NCBI GenBank assembly: GCA_012934845.2
Contig: WNNJ02002567.1
Coordinates: forward strand, 1-64,000
Reading direction: 5' to 3'
DNA length: 64,000 bases
DNA from: Pomphorhynchus laevis
Lineage: Eukaryota; Acanthocephala; Palaeacanthocephala; Echinorhynchida; Pomphorhynchidae
The notes beneath the pieces are model-generated. The model saw only the letters and a list, made by a program, of their open reading frames with translations, was not told where the DNA came from and made no database searches. The stretch's first letter is position 1; the number at the start of each line of letters is the position of its first letter. The translations under genes and the position numbers were made by a program. Of this stretch, positions 10,920 through 23,524 are shown piece after piece.

Positions 10920-13170
10920 ACGATAGGATCTAACCGCCTCAAAAGGAGGTAGAGTTATATTATACGTCAAGCAACCGTTAGCCATTATCGACCAAACCAT
11001 TGTATAAGATAATTCATACAACGAATATATGTGGGCAACAGTATTTTCTCCTGAGAAACATAAACTAAAAATCGGTTTATTTTACCGCTTTCCGCGCTCA
11101 GCAACTGAAAATCTTTACGACATCACCTAACAAGCTTATCACCGATCATTATTCTAGAAGACTTCAATATGCCTCATGTCAATTGGGACCTATATACTTC
11201 GACACATAGTTGTGATGTTAAATCATCCAATCTCCTTAATACGTTCGACGATCTCAATCAAACCCAGCATATTCACGAACCCACTAGATGGAGGAAGCAA
11301 TCATCTGCCATTTTAGACCTCTGCTTATCACGAGAGGAACCCACAATTGATGAAATCTCTCTCACCCTCCCCTTATTAGCCACAGTCATCATTGTGTCAT
11401 TAGGCTGTCGCTTTCTGTCAGTCTCTTTAAAACAGCCCCCTCGTCAAAACCCGAATTGAATCCCTTCAAAGCGAATTTCGCAAATATGACACAAGCTATT
11501 CAAAACATTCAATGGCCTAATCCATATGTAATTGGCATAGATCAGTGCTGGGAAAATTTCAAATCTACCTTAATCAATGCTTTAAATTACTTCTCCCTGT
11601 AAAACGTCAGCGCACATCCCGCAAAACTCCTATTTGGTTTGACTCGCAGATTAAACAAATGATTAAGACAAGAGACAAAATTTACAAAAAATTCAAAGGG
11701 AATTGTTCTTGAACCGATTACAAGGAATTACGAAATCAAGTAACGGCACTCAAACTTCAGAAACACAGGTGCTTCGTTTCCAATCTTTGTCGATCATCAA
11801 AAAGATATCCCAGTAAATTGTTCAAACATATCAGCTCATTTAAATCAACTACCCCTGAGATCAACTCTATATTTATGAAAACCGGTGCGCTCATATTCGA
11901 TGACAAAGCAATTGCCAATATTTTCATGGATAAATTCACACTAGAGTCCTACCTGTCAGTATTGCCCCCGAGTCACCACAGCTAAATATCCGTGTTACGA
12001 ATTTACTCCATTTGATAAATTCGAGGTACTTAACGAACTTCTAATGCTACCACGATCAATTGCGACAGGACCAGACAATATTACTCCAATTCTTCTTCGG
12101 GAACTTGCACCAGTAATATATGAACCTTTACACACCATATTCGATTGATGTCCTCCTTATTACGTTGGAACAGTACGGCATTAGAGGAACCCTTCTAAAT
12201 TGGATTAACTACTTCCTTAGAAATCTGAAGATTACTGTATTGGCCAATAAACATATGTCAAAGACAAGAACTCTTGGACGCGGTGTTCCTCAGGGATCGG
12301 TACTTTGTCCATTGCTCTTCATTAATTACATCAACGAGCTTACTACAGCTATTTCGAGTCCATGCAGTTTATATGCCGACGACTTAAAAATTTGGCGACT
12401 AATAATCGATAACTGAGATCCAATGATACTCCAGAGAGACATTGATAATATTAAGGTATGGTGTAATCAACGGGAGACTGGTATTAAACCTTGATAAGTC
12501 AAAACATATGCGCATCAGACATCTACACATCAAATCGTCATATACCATTGACGGAAGAGAAATCGAAACAGTTCCCCAATTTCAAGACCTTGGAGTGATC
12601 ATAAATAGAAGCTTATCGACCATCCCACATACCAGTCATACAGTTGCTAAATGCCGTCGAATTTGGGATTTATTAAAACGACCATTGGCCAGCTTGACTC
12701 ATCCAGTTTTAAGTTAATTTACAATGCTTATGTATTATATTTAATGAGATACGCTTCACCTGCCAGCCACCCTCAAACTACGACAGATATGAACCTGTAT
12801 AAATTCATATTACGCAAGGCCACATATCATGTACCCACCCAACGCAAGCTCTCATTTATTTTTCAACTCCACGCACTTGGTGTGACCACAGTGAAGAAAT
12901 CTTTAAAGTCCTCTGATTTAATATTTTTTGGACAACGCTTAATGTTCAAAAATGGCAGAGGGAACATGTTTGTCGTAAACTGTTCGAACTTCGAAATTCA
13001 AACAGATTGAGGGGACATCACCTCACGTTAAAAACCCACATTCGTCCACGAAGATGATTTAACACAATTGTCAACCGAACTTGAAAAAGCTGGAAGAAAC
13101 TACCAAGTCAAGTGGTTTCGGCCTCCAGTATTTTGTCCTTCAAGAAAAGTCTGAAGAATTAACTAACTTA
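10920..13170 (+). mobile_element. Element A-related CR1 LINE, decayed
   Basis: On plus, endonuclease traces appear first (10,960-11,440: DFNMPHVNWDLYTS, SAILDLCLS). An RT region follows: GPDNITPILLRELAP near 12,070, WINYFLRN, RGVPQGSVLCPLLF near 12,290, LYADDLKIWRL near 12,370, QDLGVIIN near 12,590, then a tail with LRGHHLTL and SFKKSLKN near 13,140. Motif order and wording match element A, but several frameshifts and stops break it. About 120 residues that should hold RT motifs 1-A are deleted at about 12,125, where the sequence jumps straight to QYGIRGTLLNW. The YADD catalytic motif is preserved. Confidence 0.75.
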
Positions 13171-13984
13171 GAAACCTCGGATTTTCATTGATATTTGTTT
13201 TTTACCCTGGACCCAGCCTGTACGAGCTCTACGCTCTTTTGCTGCTATTGTATTTAATAATAGTATCGTTCTTCTACGACAAGCAAATTTACTTTTTGAC
13301 CTGCTGACTGATGTGATCTGTATTTCGGCGATTGCTGCTAGTGACCGTTGCTCTCTATTTTATTCATACATACTTTCTGATATGCGTGTACTAATGCCAT
13401 TAATGTTTGTGACAGTTTTCATTCTAGCGATAATTTATCTATAATCTTCAAATATCAGTGGTATATATCCATTTCTGTGCGAGTTTAAATGCACGAGCAA
13501 AGTATTTGATCTCTTTGCCGATTTGTTAGAACAAATATGATCCACTCTTTGAGCTAAGGATCACCCATCCGCCAGTTTGTAATTCTAAAATGTATCGAAC
13601 TGCCATAGAAATATGTTTTAGAAGATATTGGGTTTTTCTACACGGTAGTAGGGACCTCTTTACCATTAACACTTCTATAAAATGATTTTTCTATTTCAAT
13701 ATCCATGGTCAAGTGTACACTTTATCGATTGGTCAACATCATTGTGGATTTTCCTCCCGTTCAAAGTTTTCTGATTTTCGGTAAAAACGCAAATTACGTA
13801 ATTGACAACCTACACAATTTTATTAGTTGAAATAATATTTTGTATAGTTTTACTCTCTCTATTGTTTAAGAATGATAATGATAATCATCAGGGTGGTACG
13901 AAGATGTTAGTGAGTGGTCGAGAGATTGCTTTTTGATGAGAAGGTGATTAGTAGAGGTATGGTCAGTTGAGACGTGGGAACATC
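13171..13984. other. No gene recognised; possible LINE 3' UTR then AT-rich sequence
   Basis: The first 100 bases after the A-related LINE may be its 3' UTR (a GTACGAGCTCTACGCTC stretch). The rest is AT-rich with no open frame or repeat that I can assign. Confidence 0.5.
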
Positions 13985-14240
13985 AATGATGTCAAGACCA
14001 CCACCGAGAATATGATTGGGGCTTGTTGAAAGTAATTTATAGTTAAAATCAGAAAAAAGATTAGTTAGAGTGATAGAGATCCAAGCATCTGAGATGATTG
14101 AATTTAGTGGATTTGTTTAAACGTATAAAAGATACCTGAGCGATATTATTGAAAAGGGATGGATTATCATCAGGAGGAATAGTTTCCAGGATGTACCTTA
14201 ATGCAGATACATAATCACCATCATTATAATAGGTGGACTT
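13985..14240 (-). mobile_element. Diverged B-related LINE remnant
   Basis: Two blocks align by eye with element B on minus: 13,985-14,085 with B near 5,845-5,935 (endonuclease region) and 14,100-14,200 with B near 6,740-6,850 (linker). Divergence is perhaps 30%, and the roughly 800 bases expected between them are missing. It is therefore an older, internally deleted relative of B. Confidence 0.55.
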
Positions 14241-14284
14241 AATAGATCACTTATTATCATGTAAAGGTGAAGGTCAGTCCATTG

Positions 14285-14690
14285 TTCGACACAATAAAGT
14301 CAGAGATAAATCGCTGGGGAACTATCGAACTATGCAATAACGTTAAGGTCGAACCCTTGATACATATGGTTCAATAGTTTATTTCGTTTGATCATTCAAC
14401 GACGAGCTGTAAAGACGAGGCAAGACTAGACATTGCTTGTGCGGGTCTCACAGGGAGGCGTTTTGAGCGGACATATATAAATGTCGTAGTTTTCAATAAA
14501 CACGCACATTCATACTCCCAATCAACGTCCTCGGCGTTTAAATATCATAAATTACGAAAACGTACCAAATACGATAAACGAATCAGGGTTATCGAACGAA
14601 GCATATTTATGCCTGTGATATTTAATTGCTCCGTTGTTTTCGGTCCAAATGCCTTAAATCTATTGAAGGCAATATATTTAAGATGAAGGT
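14285..14690 (+). mobile_element. Family C LINE nuclease-region fragment (copy ii)
   Basis: Scattered frames give ARLDIACAG, VVFNKHAHSYSQ, AFKYHKLRKRTKYDKR and IFMPVIFNCS, the same order as the family C C-terminal region (ARLD, VF, basic helix, PLVF). Several frame breaks are present and the 3' tail is absent; it is cut by a B fragment at about 14,690. Confidence 0.5.
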
Positions 14691-15171
14691 ATGTATCCTC
14701 CCCCTATATCGTTTGCCTTGTCAATCATCCCCATGGTCCACAATCTCACTTAAGTTTCCATTTCGATTATCACCTTTCTTTTAAACCCTTCGTCCGTGAC
14801 AAGGTTAGATCCTCCAACTTAATTTGCTGTGACCTCTCCGTATCCGCTCTCTTATCGACTCCCGTTCTTGTATGTATCTTATTTCATCGCTTCTCTTCTC
14901 TCAAATCGATTATTGCCTCAGCATTTTCGATAATTCTTCAAAATCCATTATCCTACCCCTACAACGCATCATCAACTCTGTTGTTCCAGTGCACCTACGT
15001 CTCTGTTACTTTGACCACACATCCACACATCTTGCCCAACTCTCCTTGCCCACCATCAACATCCGCATATAACTCCGCCTTCTCGTAACTTTTCGTTTCA
15101 TCGCTGTCGTTTCCTAATCGTTCATCAACCTCCCTTTCTTAAACGACACTCGTCCCACCTCTCTCTATCAC
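14690..15171 (+). mobile_element. B-family 3' fragment, plus strand, tail-to-tail with B2
   Basis: The stretch matches element B's post-RT tail in plus orientation: VHNL near 14,737, KPFVRDK, QIDYCLSIF and INLPFL near 15,130. It ends abruptly at 15,171, where the minus-strand B2 begins in the same part of the element. The two form an inverted repeat of about 450 bp with no spacer. Divergence from B is higher than B2's, with several indels. Confidence 0.72.
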
Positions 15172-18100
15172 CACGATGGGGAGCCGACAGCGATGAGACA
15201 AAAAGTTACGAGAAGAAGACTGAGTTTGATGCGGATGTGGATGGTGGGCCAAGAGATTTGGGAAAGATATGTTGATGTGTGGTTGAAGCGACGGAGACGA
15301 AAGAGCACTCGAACGGCGGAGTTTATTATTCGTTGTTGGGGTAGGATGATGGATTTTGAAGAATTGGCGAAAAGGCTAAGGCAATAATCGATTTTAGGGA
15401 AAAGTAGAGACATACAAGAACGGAAGTCGATAAGGGGGCGGATACGGCAGATGTGACGGAGAATTGAGTTAGACGAGCGGACCTTGTCACGGACGAAGGG
15501 TTTAAGGGAAAGGTGATCATCGAAATGAAAGCCTAAGAAAGTAAGATTGTGTACTATGGGGATGATCGATGAGGCAAAAGATACAGTGGGAGGAGATATA
15601 TTTGGTTTACGGGGTAGGATCCACAATATTTTGGAATTGTCGGGGTTTAGAACGAGATGGCGATTGCAGAGACGTTTGTAGACAGAAGAAAGACGGTTCA
15701 AGGCAGAAATGCTGATATCGTGTTTGCGATGTGCGGGTGCATGATCATAGATGAGGATGTCATCGGCGTATTGTATGACTTTAAAAGAGTAAGGTTTGAT
15801 AAACGGAGAGAGATCGCCAAGCAGAATAGAGAAAAGCATGGGACCTAGGACTGAACGTTGTGGAACATCGCGAAAAATAGGGATGAGAGGGGAGGATGAT
15901 AAATTAGAACAGACGCGAAAGGAACGGTCGGATAGATATGAGGCGAACTATGCTACGGAGGAGGAAGAAAAGCCGTAATCATAACGAAGGCGATAGAGGA
16001 CAGAGTGGTCGACAATGTCGAAGGCGGAAAAGTTGTCGAGGGAGATGAGAACACTATATAGAGCCTTGTCTCGAGAAATGAGTAACTCGTTGAAAACTTT
16101 TATGCAGGCGATTTCTGTGAAGTGATTAGAGCGGAAAGCGGTTTGGAAAGGAGGGTACAGATTGGATGACGAGAGATAAGCGTTGATCTGTATTAAGATG
16201 AGGCGTTCTAAGAGCTTAGAAAGAGTAAGGAGTAGTGAAATTGGGCGATAGCTAAAAGGAAGGGAAGGGTCGAGCGATTGTTTCTTAAGGAGGGGACGAA
16301 CGATTGCGGATTTCCCGTTTGAAGGGAAGATACGATTGCGGATGGACGAGTTAAACAAGGTTGTGAGAAATGGGGATATCGATGAGCATATAGATTTTAA
16401 TATGTGGGTAGGCAGGGGATCGGCAGGTGAGGTTTTGTTGGGCAAGGACATGAGGACAGATGATACTTCTGTAGGTGATACAGGGAGAAGATGAAAGAGT
16501 TCGGGAAGGATGAGAGTAGACTGGGCAGAGTGGGATAGGATGGAGACCGGGGTGTGAGAGAGCAGCGTGGATACTTTAGTCTGGAGAAATGACGAATAAT
16601 CATTAGCATTGATGTTGCAAGGCGTAGAGGAACGAGCCAGGATTGAGTTAAAAGTATGCCAGAGAGTCTTAGAGTTGAATGAAGTGATTATTTTATGCTG
16701 CCAGAAGGAGTTGCATTTGGTACGTAGTAGGTTGAGATGAGACCGGCGAAGAGCAAGATAGGAATCACGGAAAGACGGAGTGATCGAGCGGAAATCGCGT
16801 CTGAGAGAGCGGTGATAGACTCGAAAAGCATGGCGGAGTCGACGCTTTGAGAGTAGGCATTGGATGTCAAACCATGGGGCACGGTGCAAGCGACGGTGTG
16901 GGTGAGACTTGAAGGGCAAGAGAATATCGAGAGTGGATGTGAGTTCAGAGTCGAAAAGAAAGGCGAGATCGTGAGGAGATGAATATGTTATTGTGGGTAA
17001 TGATAGAGACGATTTGAGTAAGGCAGAGCGGAGAAGGGAAAGGTCAAGATTTCTCCAAGGGCGACGTAGGATTGTAGGTGTGTGAGGAGGGGTGTGGTTG
17101 CGAGCGAGATCAAGGGTGATAAGAAAGTGATCGGATAGACCAGGATCAGAGATGGACAGTGAGGTGTGGGCAGCAAAATGATCGGGGACAGCGATGATGT
17201 CGAGTGCCCCGCCAAGTATATGTGTGGGGGCAGTGGAGATTAGTTTGTAATTGTAGTTGGATAGAATGTTGATGAAGCGGATGGAATCTGTGGAAGAGGG
17301 GCGGTCTAGGCGGATATTGAAGTCGCCTAGAACGAGTGAAGGGATTGAGGACAAAGAACAATGAGAAAGGAGGTCAGCGAGTTCGGTAAAAAATAAGGCT
17401 GTAGGAGCTGATGAACCAGGACGGTATACAATGGCGAGATCTAGAGTGATCGGGTTAGAATAACGACAAGTGAGCAATTCAAAAGAGCAAGGACTGAAAG
17501 GGGGATTGATTTTGCGAAGAGACGCTGGGTGACGCGCGAATGCGACGATGCCGCCATGATTAGAGGATTTAGAAGGGCATGAGCTGAGGGGGCGGGCGGA
17601 TTCGACTAGGGAGCAACCGGCAGAGAGCAGACGGCGAATGGAAAGGTCGTCGGAATCTGAGTGCCAGGATTCGGTGAGGCAGAAAAGATCGATGGATTGC
17701 TTGGTGAATAGGTTGAGGATAAGATCGGATTTATTGAGAATAGATCTAGTGTTGAGGAGACCGAGGCGGAAACCGTGTGTTGGTGAAAGGGGCTATTGGA
17801 AAAGACACATAAGGGAGGTGGAGCGCCATCAAATTGGGCGGATGTGGACAACTTGAAAATTTCCGTCGATGTTTCGGATCGAGAGAGATGTTTCGCCGTT
17901 TTCCTCGCGACGGCGTTTTTCGATGCGGGCTGAAGAGATTTGAGCGATTTCGGAAGGGGCGCGATCGGGGAAAATTCGAGTGGTTGAAGATGACATGAGT
18001 TTGAATCGTTGAGAGAGGACAGAAGACGCGTGAGAGCGATGCTTGAAAACAATTTTTTGGAGAGGGGGCTGGGAAGGATTAGATTGAGAAGATTTGTTTA

Positions 18101-18617
18101 GACGGATGAATGCGACTGGAGAAATGTCCTTGAAAAAGGATGGTTTATCCGCAGGAACAAAAGACGAGAGGATGAATCTGAATGCGGAAACATCGTGGTC
18201 GAGACGTGTTTGTGGATGTAAATAGATGGAAGGAGTGATATTAGTGACGATGACGCAACGATCGCGAGAAGGAAAGCGTTTCCATAAAGGACGACGAGTA
18301 ACGTGAGTTGGAAAGATCACGATAGGAGAGCTGAGAGTTGAAGATATCAAGGGAGTAGGTTTACCAGCGGAAGACAAATAGGATTTTGATAATATAGATG
18401 GTGGTGAGCGATGTGAGGAAAGGTTATGACTGGAAGGATTGTGGAGGTTGGTTGAGTTGATTTTGATTGAGGGATGTAGGTTATTGAGAAACGAGACTGA
18501 AGGGAACATACGAGGAGTGTCGGGAAGTGAAGACAATGGATTAGAAGTGCATGTGGTGACAGAATCAGTGGGTTGACAAAGGATATCAGAAACGACTGGG
18601 GTGGTTTGAGTGGACAT
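15172..18617 (-). mobile_element. Element B2: second B-family LINE, 3' truncated
   Basis: On minus: an ATG-led N-terminal frame (18,617 to 17,829), linker, endonuclease and RT (17,779 to 15,948), and the post-RT tail (15,839 to 15,172). It keeps LVLGDFNIRL, LISLDNFSAFDIVDH and IQYADDILIYDH. The last 60 or so residues and the 3' UTR are missing at the tail-to-tail junction. Visible breaks are a frameshift near 17,780-17,850 and a TAG at about 15,948, with another shift near 15,840. B2 lacks the PHD-like N-terminus of B: its first residues (MSTQTTPVVSD) and its leader are different. Bases 16,267-17,779 are identical to B 4,915-6,427, although the flanks are only about 93% alike. Confidence 0.82.
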
Positions 18618-19490
18618 GTTGGAGGTTGATATGTTCTTATGGGAGAGGTCAGTTGGTGTCGTTCGTAGCTGTCTTCTTACGTCCTCCCTTCAATGTCCTT
18701 GTGTGTTTTAATTAGTTAATTTGCTTCACGTTGAAATGATAGGTTCTTCAGCGAGCGGAACTGTAATCAGCTCTGTAATTTGTTTTAATAATTAGAGTGG
18801 TTAACTCTAAAAATTCTGCAAGCGGATCTGGATTGATCTGGAACTGGATTGATCTGGAACTGGATTGATCTGTAACTGGATTGATCTGGAACTGGATTGA
18901 TCTGGAACTGGATTGATCTGGAACTGGATTGATCTGGAACTGGATTGATCTGGAACTGGATTGATCTGGAACTGGATTGATCTGGAACTTGATTGATCTG
19001 GAACTGTTTTGATCTGGAACTGGATTGATATTGAACTGGATTGATCTGGAACTGGATTGATCTGGAACTCGATTGATCTGAAACTGGATTGATCTGGAAC
19101 TGAATTGATCTGGAACTGGATTGATCTGGAACTGGATTGATCTGGAACTGGATTGATCTGGAACTGGATTGATCTGGAACTGGATTGATCTGGAACTGGA
19201 TTGATCTAGAACTGGATTGATTTAGAACTGGATTGATCTGGAACGGGATTGATTATGAACTGGGTTGATCTGGAACTGGATTGATCTGGAACTGGATTGA
19301 TATGGAACTGGATTGATCTGGAACTGGATTGATCTGGAACTAGATTGATCTGAAACTGGATTGATCTAGAACTGAATTGATCTGGAACTGGATTGATCTG
19401 AAACTGGATTAATCTGAAACTGGATTGATCTGGAAGTGGATTGATTGTGTATTTAAGCTCTTAAATATTTTTGTTCTCAAAAAATGTTTG
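18618..19490 (-). promoter_or_regulatory. Element B2 5' leader with minisatellite
   Basis: Upstream (minus) of the B2 start are about 200 bases of unique leader containing AGCGAGCGGAACTG (about 18,752-18,765), a 16-bp minisatellite, and the end motif TGTGTATTTAAGCT near 19,446-19,460. This is the same architecture as element A's leader, though A and B2 encode different LINE families. Promoter function is inferred, not shown. Confidence 0.6.
18824..19447 (+). repeat. 16-bp minisatellite, about 39 copies
   Basis: The unit GGAACTGGATTGATCT is repeated about 39 times, with scattered point changes and a few one-base-altered units. It is embedded in the B2 leader. The unit shares GGAACTG and ATCT with the 13-bp unit at 9,997-10,306. 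Confidence 0.95.
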
Positions 19491-19504
19491 CTCTTTAAAT
19501 TTTT

Positions 19505-22310
19505 TGGCAAAGAAAGACGATATCTGCTGGGAGTTGTTAGCCTCTAAGGGAGATAAAAATAATGCCGGTGGGTAAGTGTCTTCTTTCGGTAGGGCAGGGA
19601 GTGAGACGAACAACCTTCTCTCTCCTGTTTCTTCCTAAGAGCTAGACATCTCCCTCCAGCTGACGTAACACAATGCAAAGTAGTCAAGAGCCTTTTTCAC
19701 TGAATATCCTTCAGTGGAATTCGGGAGGTGGTTTCGCCCTTAGCCTTCTATCTGGTAGAGATGCAGATATTATAGCCCTTTAGGAGACGCAGTCTATCCA
19801 TATCCTCCAGGACATTACTCGATTTATCACCAAACACATTTACATCCACTTTACTCCATACATATTCCCTCCTCACTCCTCTTCATCTCAAGATATTTTA
19901 ATCTTAGTTTAATGCTCTTTAAGATCTTCTCTCCGTCTAAACTATTCATGTCCAGCCCTGTCTTGTTTAGCTATATTATTTTGTAAGAACAAGAAACGTA
20001 TCAGTATAGCCAATATCTATATTAGGCCAGGGGAAATACAAGAACCGTGAATTGCTGGACCGTATTTTAAGTAGTGGCTATGACATGTTACTTGGTGATT
20101 TCAACGACAGAACTGGTCGTTAGATTAATGCAGCACTACGCAGAGGCAGGAACGACTACCTTATTCATAAACCACCGTCCCCCACATTTCATTGCTCAAC
20201 AGCTAATTCTCTCCTCGACATAATACTGCTTCATAAAATTTGGTTGTTGAAACCCATTTGTACTTAGCATTCGACATGACCTTATTAGTAGGAGACCACC
20301 TCGCATGACCACCTCGCATGACCTTATTAGTTGTCGGATAGAAGAAGATACGTTGCTTAGAAGAAGGTTTCACTTTGATCCAATCCACGTAGCTTTCTTT
20401 CAGGCAGCTATACAACTCTTCCCAGAATTGGTAATGAGAGTTTAATCGAATTTAACAGCTACCTCTCATCGCAAGCTACCGCGTTTCTTTCGACTACCTA
20501 TAAAGGTCGAATATACATCCACACTTTAACAAAACTCAGGGTACTAGCAAAAATGCTACACATTCCTAATCTCGCTGTTTCCGCCAGACAGGTCCTCTCG
20601 AATTAATACTAAAGCACTAGATATAGGTTCCAGCTGAGTAGGAATAAGGCGAGCATTTATTGTCTTAACCCTTCTCAGTCTTCCTTTTGGAAGATATTTA
20701 GAGAAGTTTGTCTGCTGGAAGGAGAGAGCTTTGGGTTGGATAGGTAGCATTGGCCTTGACAAAGTTTTGGAGGAGTCATTATTCCTACACAATTATGGAG
20801 CCACTCTATCTCCTTAACCGATCCCGCCTTGGTTTGACTTCATGAGCAAGGACTTATCTGTCACAGATATCCTAAACTCCTGGGGGCCAGTTCCAGGCGC
20901 TACTCTCCACTCGGATCTGTCAGCTTTTGACAGACAGTCAAGGAAAAGAGTTCGTGATCACTATGCTACTAGCCTCCCCGTCCGATGTAGCTGGGATTAA
21001 TATCAGCCGTAGTATTTTTATACCAAATAAGAAATCGATTTCATGCCCTAAAGATCTGCGGACTATCTCGATTCAAAAATCCCTTATCTCCGTTTATGAA
21101 AAAGCGCTTTTGCGTAAAATCCGCTACTATCCATGTAGGCGAAATTTAATCCCAGCAGGTTTTCATGAGTACGTAAAGGATCGCTCGGTACATACAGCAA
21201 TAGGTGAAGTACACCAGTTTTGTCATGACAATAGTCATCAGCTTGCTGTGACTGTTTTTCTTGACTTTTCGGCTGCATTTGATCACATTTCCATTCCTTT
21301 TGTTATCTCTACTTTCAAGTCCTTTGGGTTATCTGCGAAAATTGTTGACATGTTGGAAATATTGTTGTATACCAAGCGATTCTTCTATGAAAATGACCCT
21401 GATGCACGCCAGATCTACCCTATTACAGGTGTGCCTCAAGGTTCCCCAATTTCTCCAATCCTATATCTTGTTGCCTCCATTGAACTTTACAAAAACTTTA
21501 AACGCGACCAACATCTAGTGGTATACGCTAATGATACCACAGCCCTGTTCTCTGGACGCAGGTGCAAAGATGTAATCTCTGACATCAGCCGTTTTTTTAA
21601 GATTAAAAGATCAGTTACTCATATCTAATCTTATTTTAAACTCCTCCAAATCGCAGATGGTTGCCTTTCATGGCGCTCCTGCGACAAAGAAATAAATAAA
21701 GAGACTAGCACTATCAGCTCTATCTTCCATATTGACTAATCAATCACTCCCTACCTTCACAAGTCGAGTAAAATACCTGGGGTTCACCATTACGGTGAAC
21801 TGGTCAGCGAAAGCTGTCCTGGATAGACACAAACGTATTCTGAAGAGAGCAAGGTGGGCCATGAAACGGGCTCAGCATCTGTCATTGATTGGGAAAACTC
21901 AAGTGTACCTCTGGGGTACTTTGTCTATCTCGGGATTAGTCTTCTTTTCAAGAGGATGTCCCCAATAACAAAGATTAAGGTTTCTCAAGCTCTTCATCTC
22001 GCAATTACCGAGCATAGTCAGCCTCGATTGGACTCTTTGCGGGTGGTGAAAGACCACGGGTGATTCAGTCGGAGAGCGGCGTGTTGAATTGGCTGGAGGG
22101 CTCAGATCCCTTTGAACCTGAAGCCGTGACAATATCGTGAAGACTGAATATTTTGATTTTCCTTGTCGGTCTTGAACTGTTGTTTTTCAGCTGCATTTTT
22201 TAGTTATTTTTAGTGGTTGTTAAGTTATTTATTTAGGAAATTCCTTTGGACCCATTTGAGGTAACCATTACGGTGTAATTATTATAAAATAATAATGTAT
22301 AGCAAATTAT
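19505..22310 (+). mobile_element. Element D1: two-ORF I/Jockey/R1-like LINE, broken copy
   Basis: It tracks element D2 (32.3-36.2 kb) closely. A remnant of the ORF1 end (19,505-19,672) precedes the endonuclease start PFSLNILQWNSGG (19,690). The linker is in several frames; then a 233-residue RT frame (20,927-21,628) has FLDFSAAFDHISIPF, GVPQGSPISPILYL and VVYANDTTALFSG. The catalytic YADD is changed to YAND, so this RT would be impaired. The post-RT tail holds LGFTITVNWSAKA. Many stops and shifts lie in the endonuclease half. The 3' end (22,235-22,310) carries a CCCATTTGAGGTAACC tail like family C, not the tail of D2. Confidence 0.8.
20927..21628 (+). pseudogene. Element D1 reverse transcriptase segment
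   Basis: This 233-residue frame covers the RT fingers and palm of a D-family LINE. Motif A is FLDFSAAFD near residue 110, motif B GVPQGSPISPI near 165, and motif C reads YAND in place of YADD near 202. The Asp to Asn change at a metal-binding position is expected to abolish or strongly reduce polymerase activity. The frame ends where D2 continues into the thumb. Confidence 0.78.
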
Positions 22311-22440
22311 AAAAATCTGCTATTTTGTCATATAAATGGCAGATTAAAATCTGCTATTATAAAAATCTGCTATTTTTGTCCTATAAATGGCAGATAAAAA
22401 ATCTGCAATTATAAAAAGCTGCTATTTTTGTTTTATTAAT
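22295..22440 (+). repeat. Short tandem repeat with internal inverted motif
   Basis: About three copies of a roughly 50-bp unit contain AAATCTGCTAT and, in inverted form, GGCAGAT. Each unit could therefore fold as a small hairpin. It lies just after the D1 tail and is AT-rich. No function is visible. Confidence 0.7.
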
Positions 22441-23524
22441 TAACCTCATTGCAATTTCATCTCGTTGACCGTAAATTCAAATGTGAAACTTCCTTGTAGT
22501 TCCTAATGAGAAATGAGAAACTTTCTTCCTATATAGTCTTTCAGTCTTTCAATACTTATGTAGACCATTAGTGTTCCAAATTTCATCAAGGGAAATACAT
22601 CATTTGCGTGTATTTATTATTCATAAAATACATTTTAGCAAATGCTCATATGGTGGAATCACAAAGAAAAAATAAAATAGAGAAGAAAAAACTAAAATGT
22701 AAGTACTGGTAATTAGTTGAGTTTTATTTTAAAATTAATCGTTGATTTATCCATAATAGTTTCTCTTGAAAGGTAATTTAAATTCTTGATTACGTGATCT
22801 GTCAGACAATTAGGCTTTTTCATCCTCTGATGTACTTTAAATACTAAATTCATAACTCCTAGTGTAGTTGCAGTACTCAAAGGAAACCAAATTGATGAGG
22901 CTTGGGGATATTTTATTGCACACCAAGTAATAAGGTCTTTAATTTTTCGATATGATACATTGGCTTCATATTTAATAATACTACGGATCCTATGCTATAA
23001 CAGTGATCTAAATATTATTTGCCCAAATGCATGTAGGTGCACTTTGTCACACTAATAATTATTGAAAACTACTGGTGAAGTTATATTAATAGGAACCAAT
23101 TTAATTACAACTTTTTTAATTAACACTAGCAGAAAAGTATAAACCTTCATGCTTTTTAACAACCTTCGTCGGGAAGCTTTACATCTGAATGCGCCTAATA
23201 CAGACGCCAAGCCCCCAATGGGGCGTTTTGACTTTAGTCTACTCATCACTACATGATGGTCTCAAACGTGTGGCCCTGTAGCTGCACAACTTCGACAGCA
23301 CTTTATTTTCAGTAAACCTATGAAAGAAATTTACTAAGCGCACACTCCTCCAACGGTGACCAGCCTTACATATGATATGGTTTGCAGAAGCAGTGGCTTC
23401 ACAAGACAGCACGTGTGCTATCGTTCCTTCCTTTATCAGCTTACTAAAGTTGCTGAACAAGCAACACGCTTTTATATAGCTGAAGCACAATGCACGTGCA
23501 AAAGCACTTTAGCTACAAAGCATA
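22441..23524. other. AT-rich stretch, mostly without recognisable features
   Basis: Besides the candidate exon at 22,715-22,997 and a diverged relative of the 23.5-kb inverted-repeat arm (23,045-23,150), I see no gene or element here. Short frames at 23,052-23,490 are not convincing. Confidence 0.4.
22715..22997 (-). other. Candidate host exon or gene fragment, minus strand
   Basis: An open frame of about 92 codons runs to TAA (22,715-22,717 region), with a non-biased peptide including LITWCAIKYPQASSIW, GVMNLVFKVHQRM and NLNYLSRETIMDKS. A TATAG sits just before it on minus and could be a splice acceptor. It does not resemble any retroelement domain I know. It may be a terminal exon, an old gene fragment or chance. 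Not recognised. Confidence 0.28.

Noticed and set aside
23239-23490. 83-codon minus frame
   Set aside because: No recognisable domain, overlaps frames on the other strand and lies beside a foldback repeat; treated as chance.
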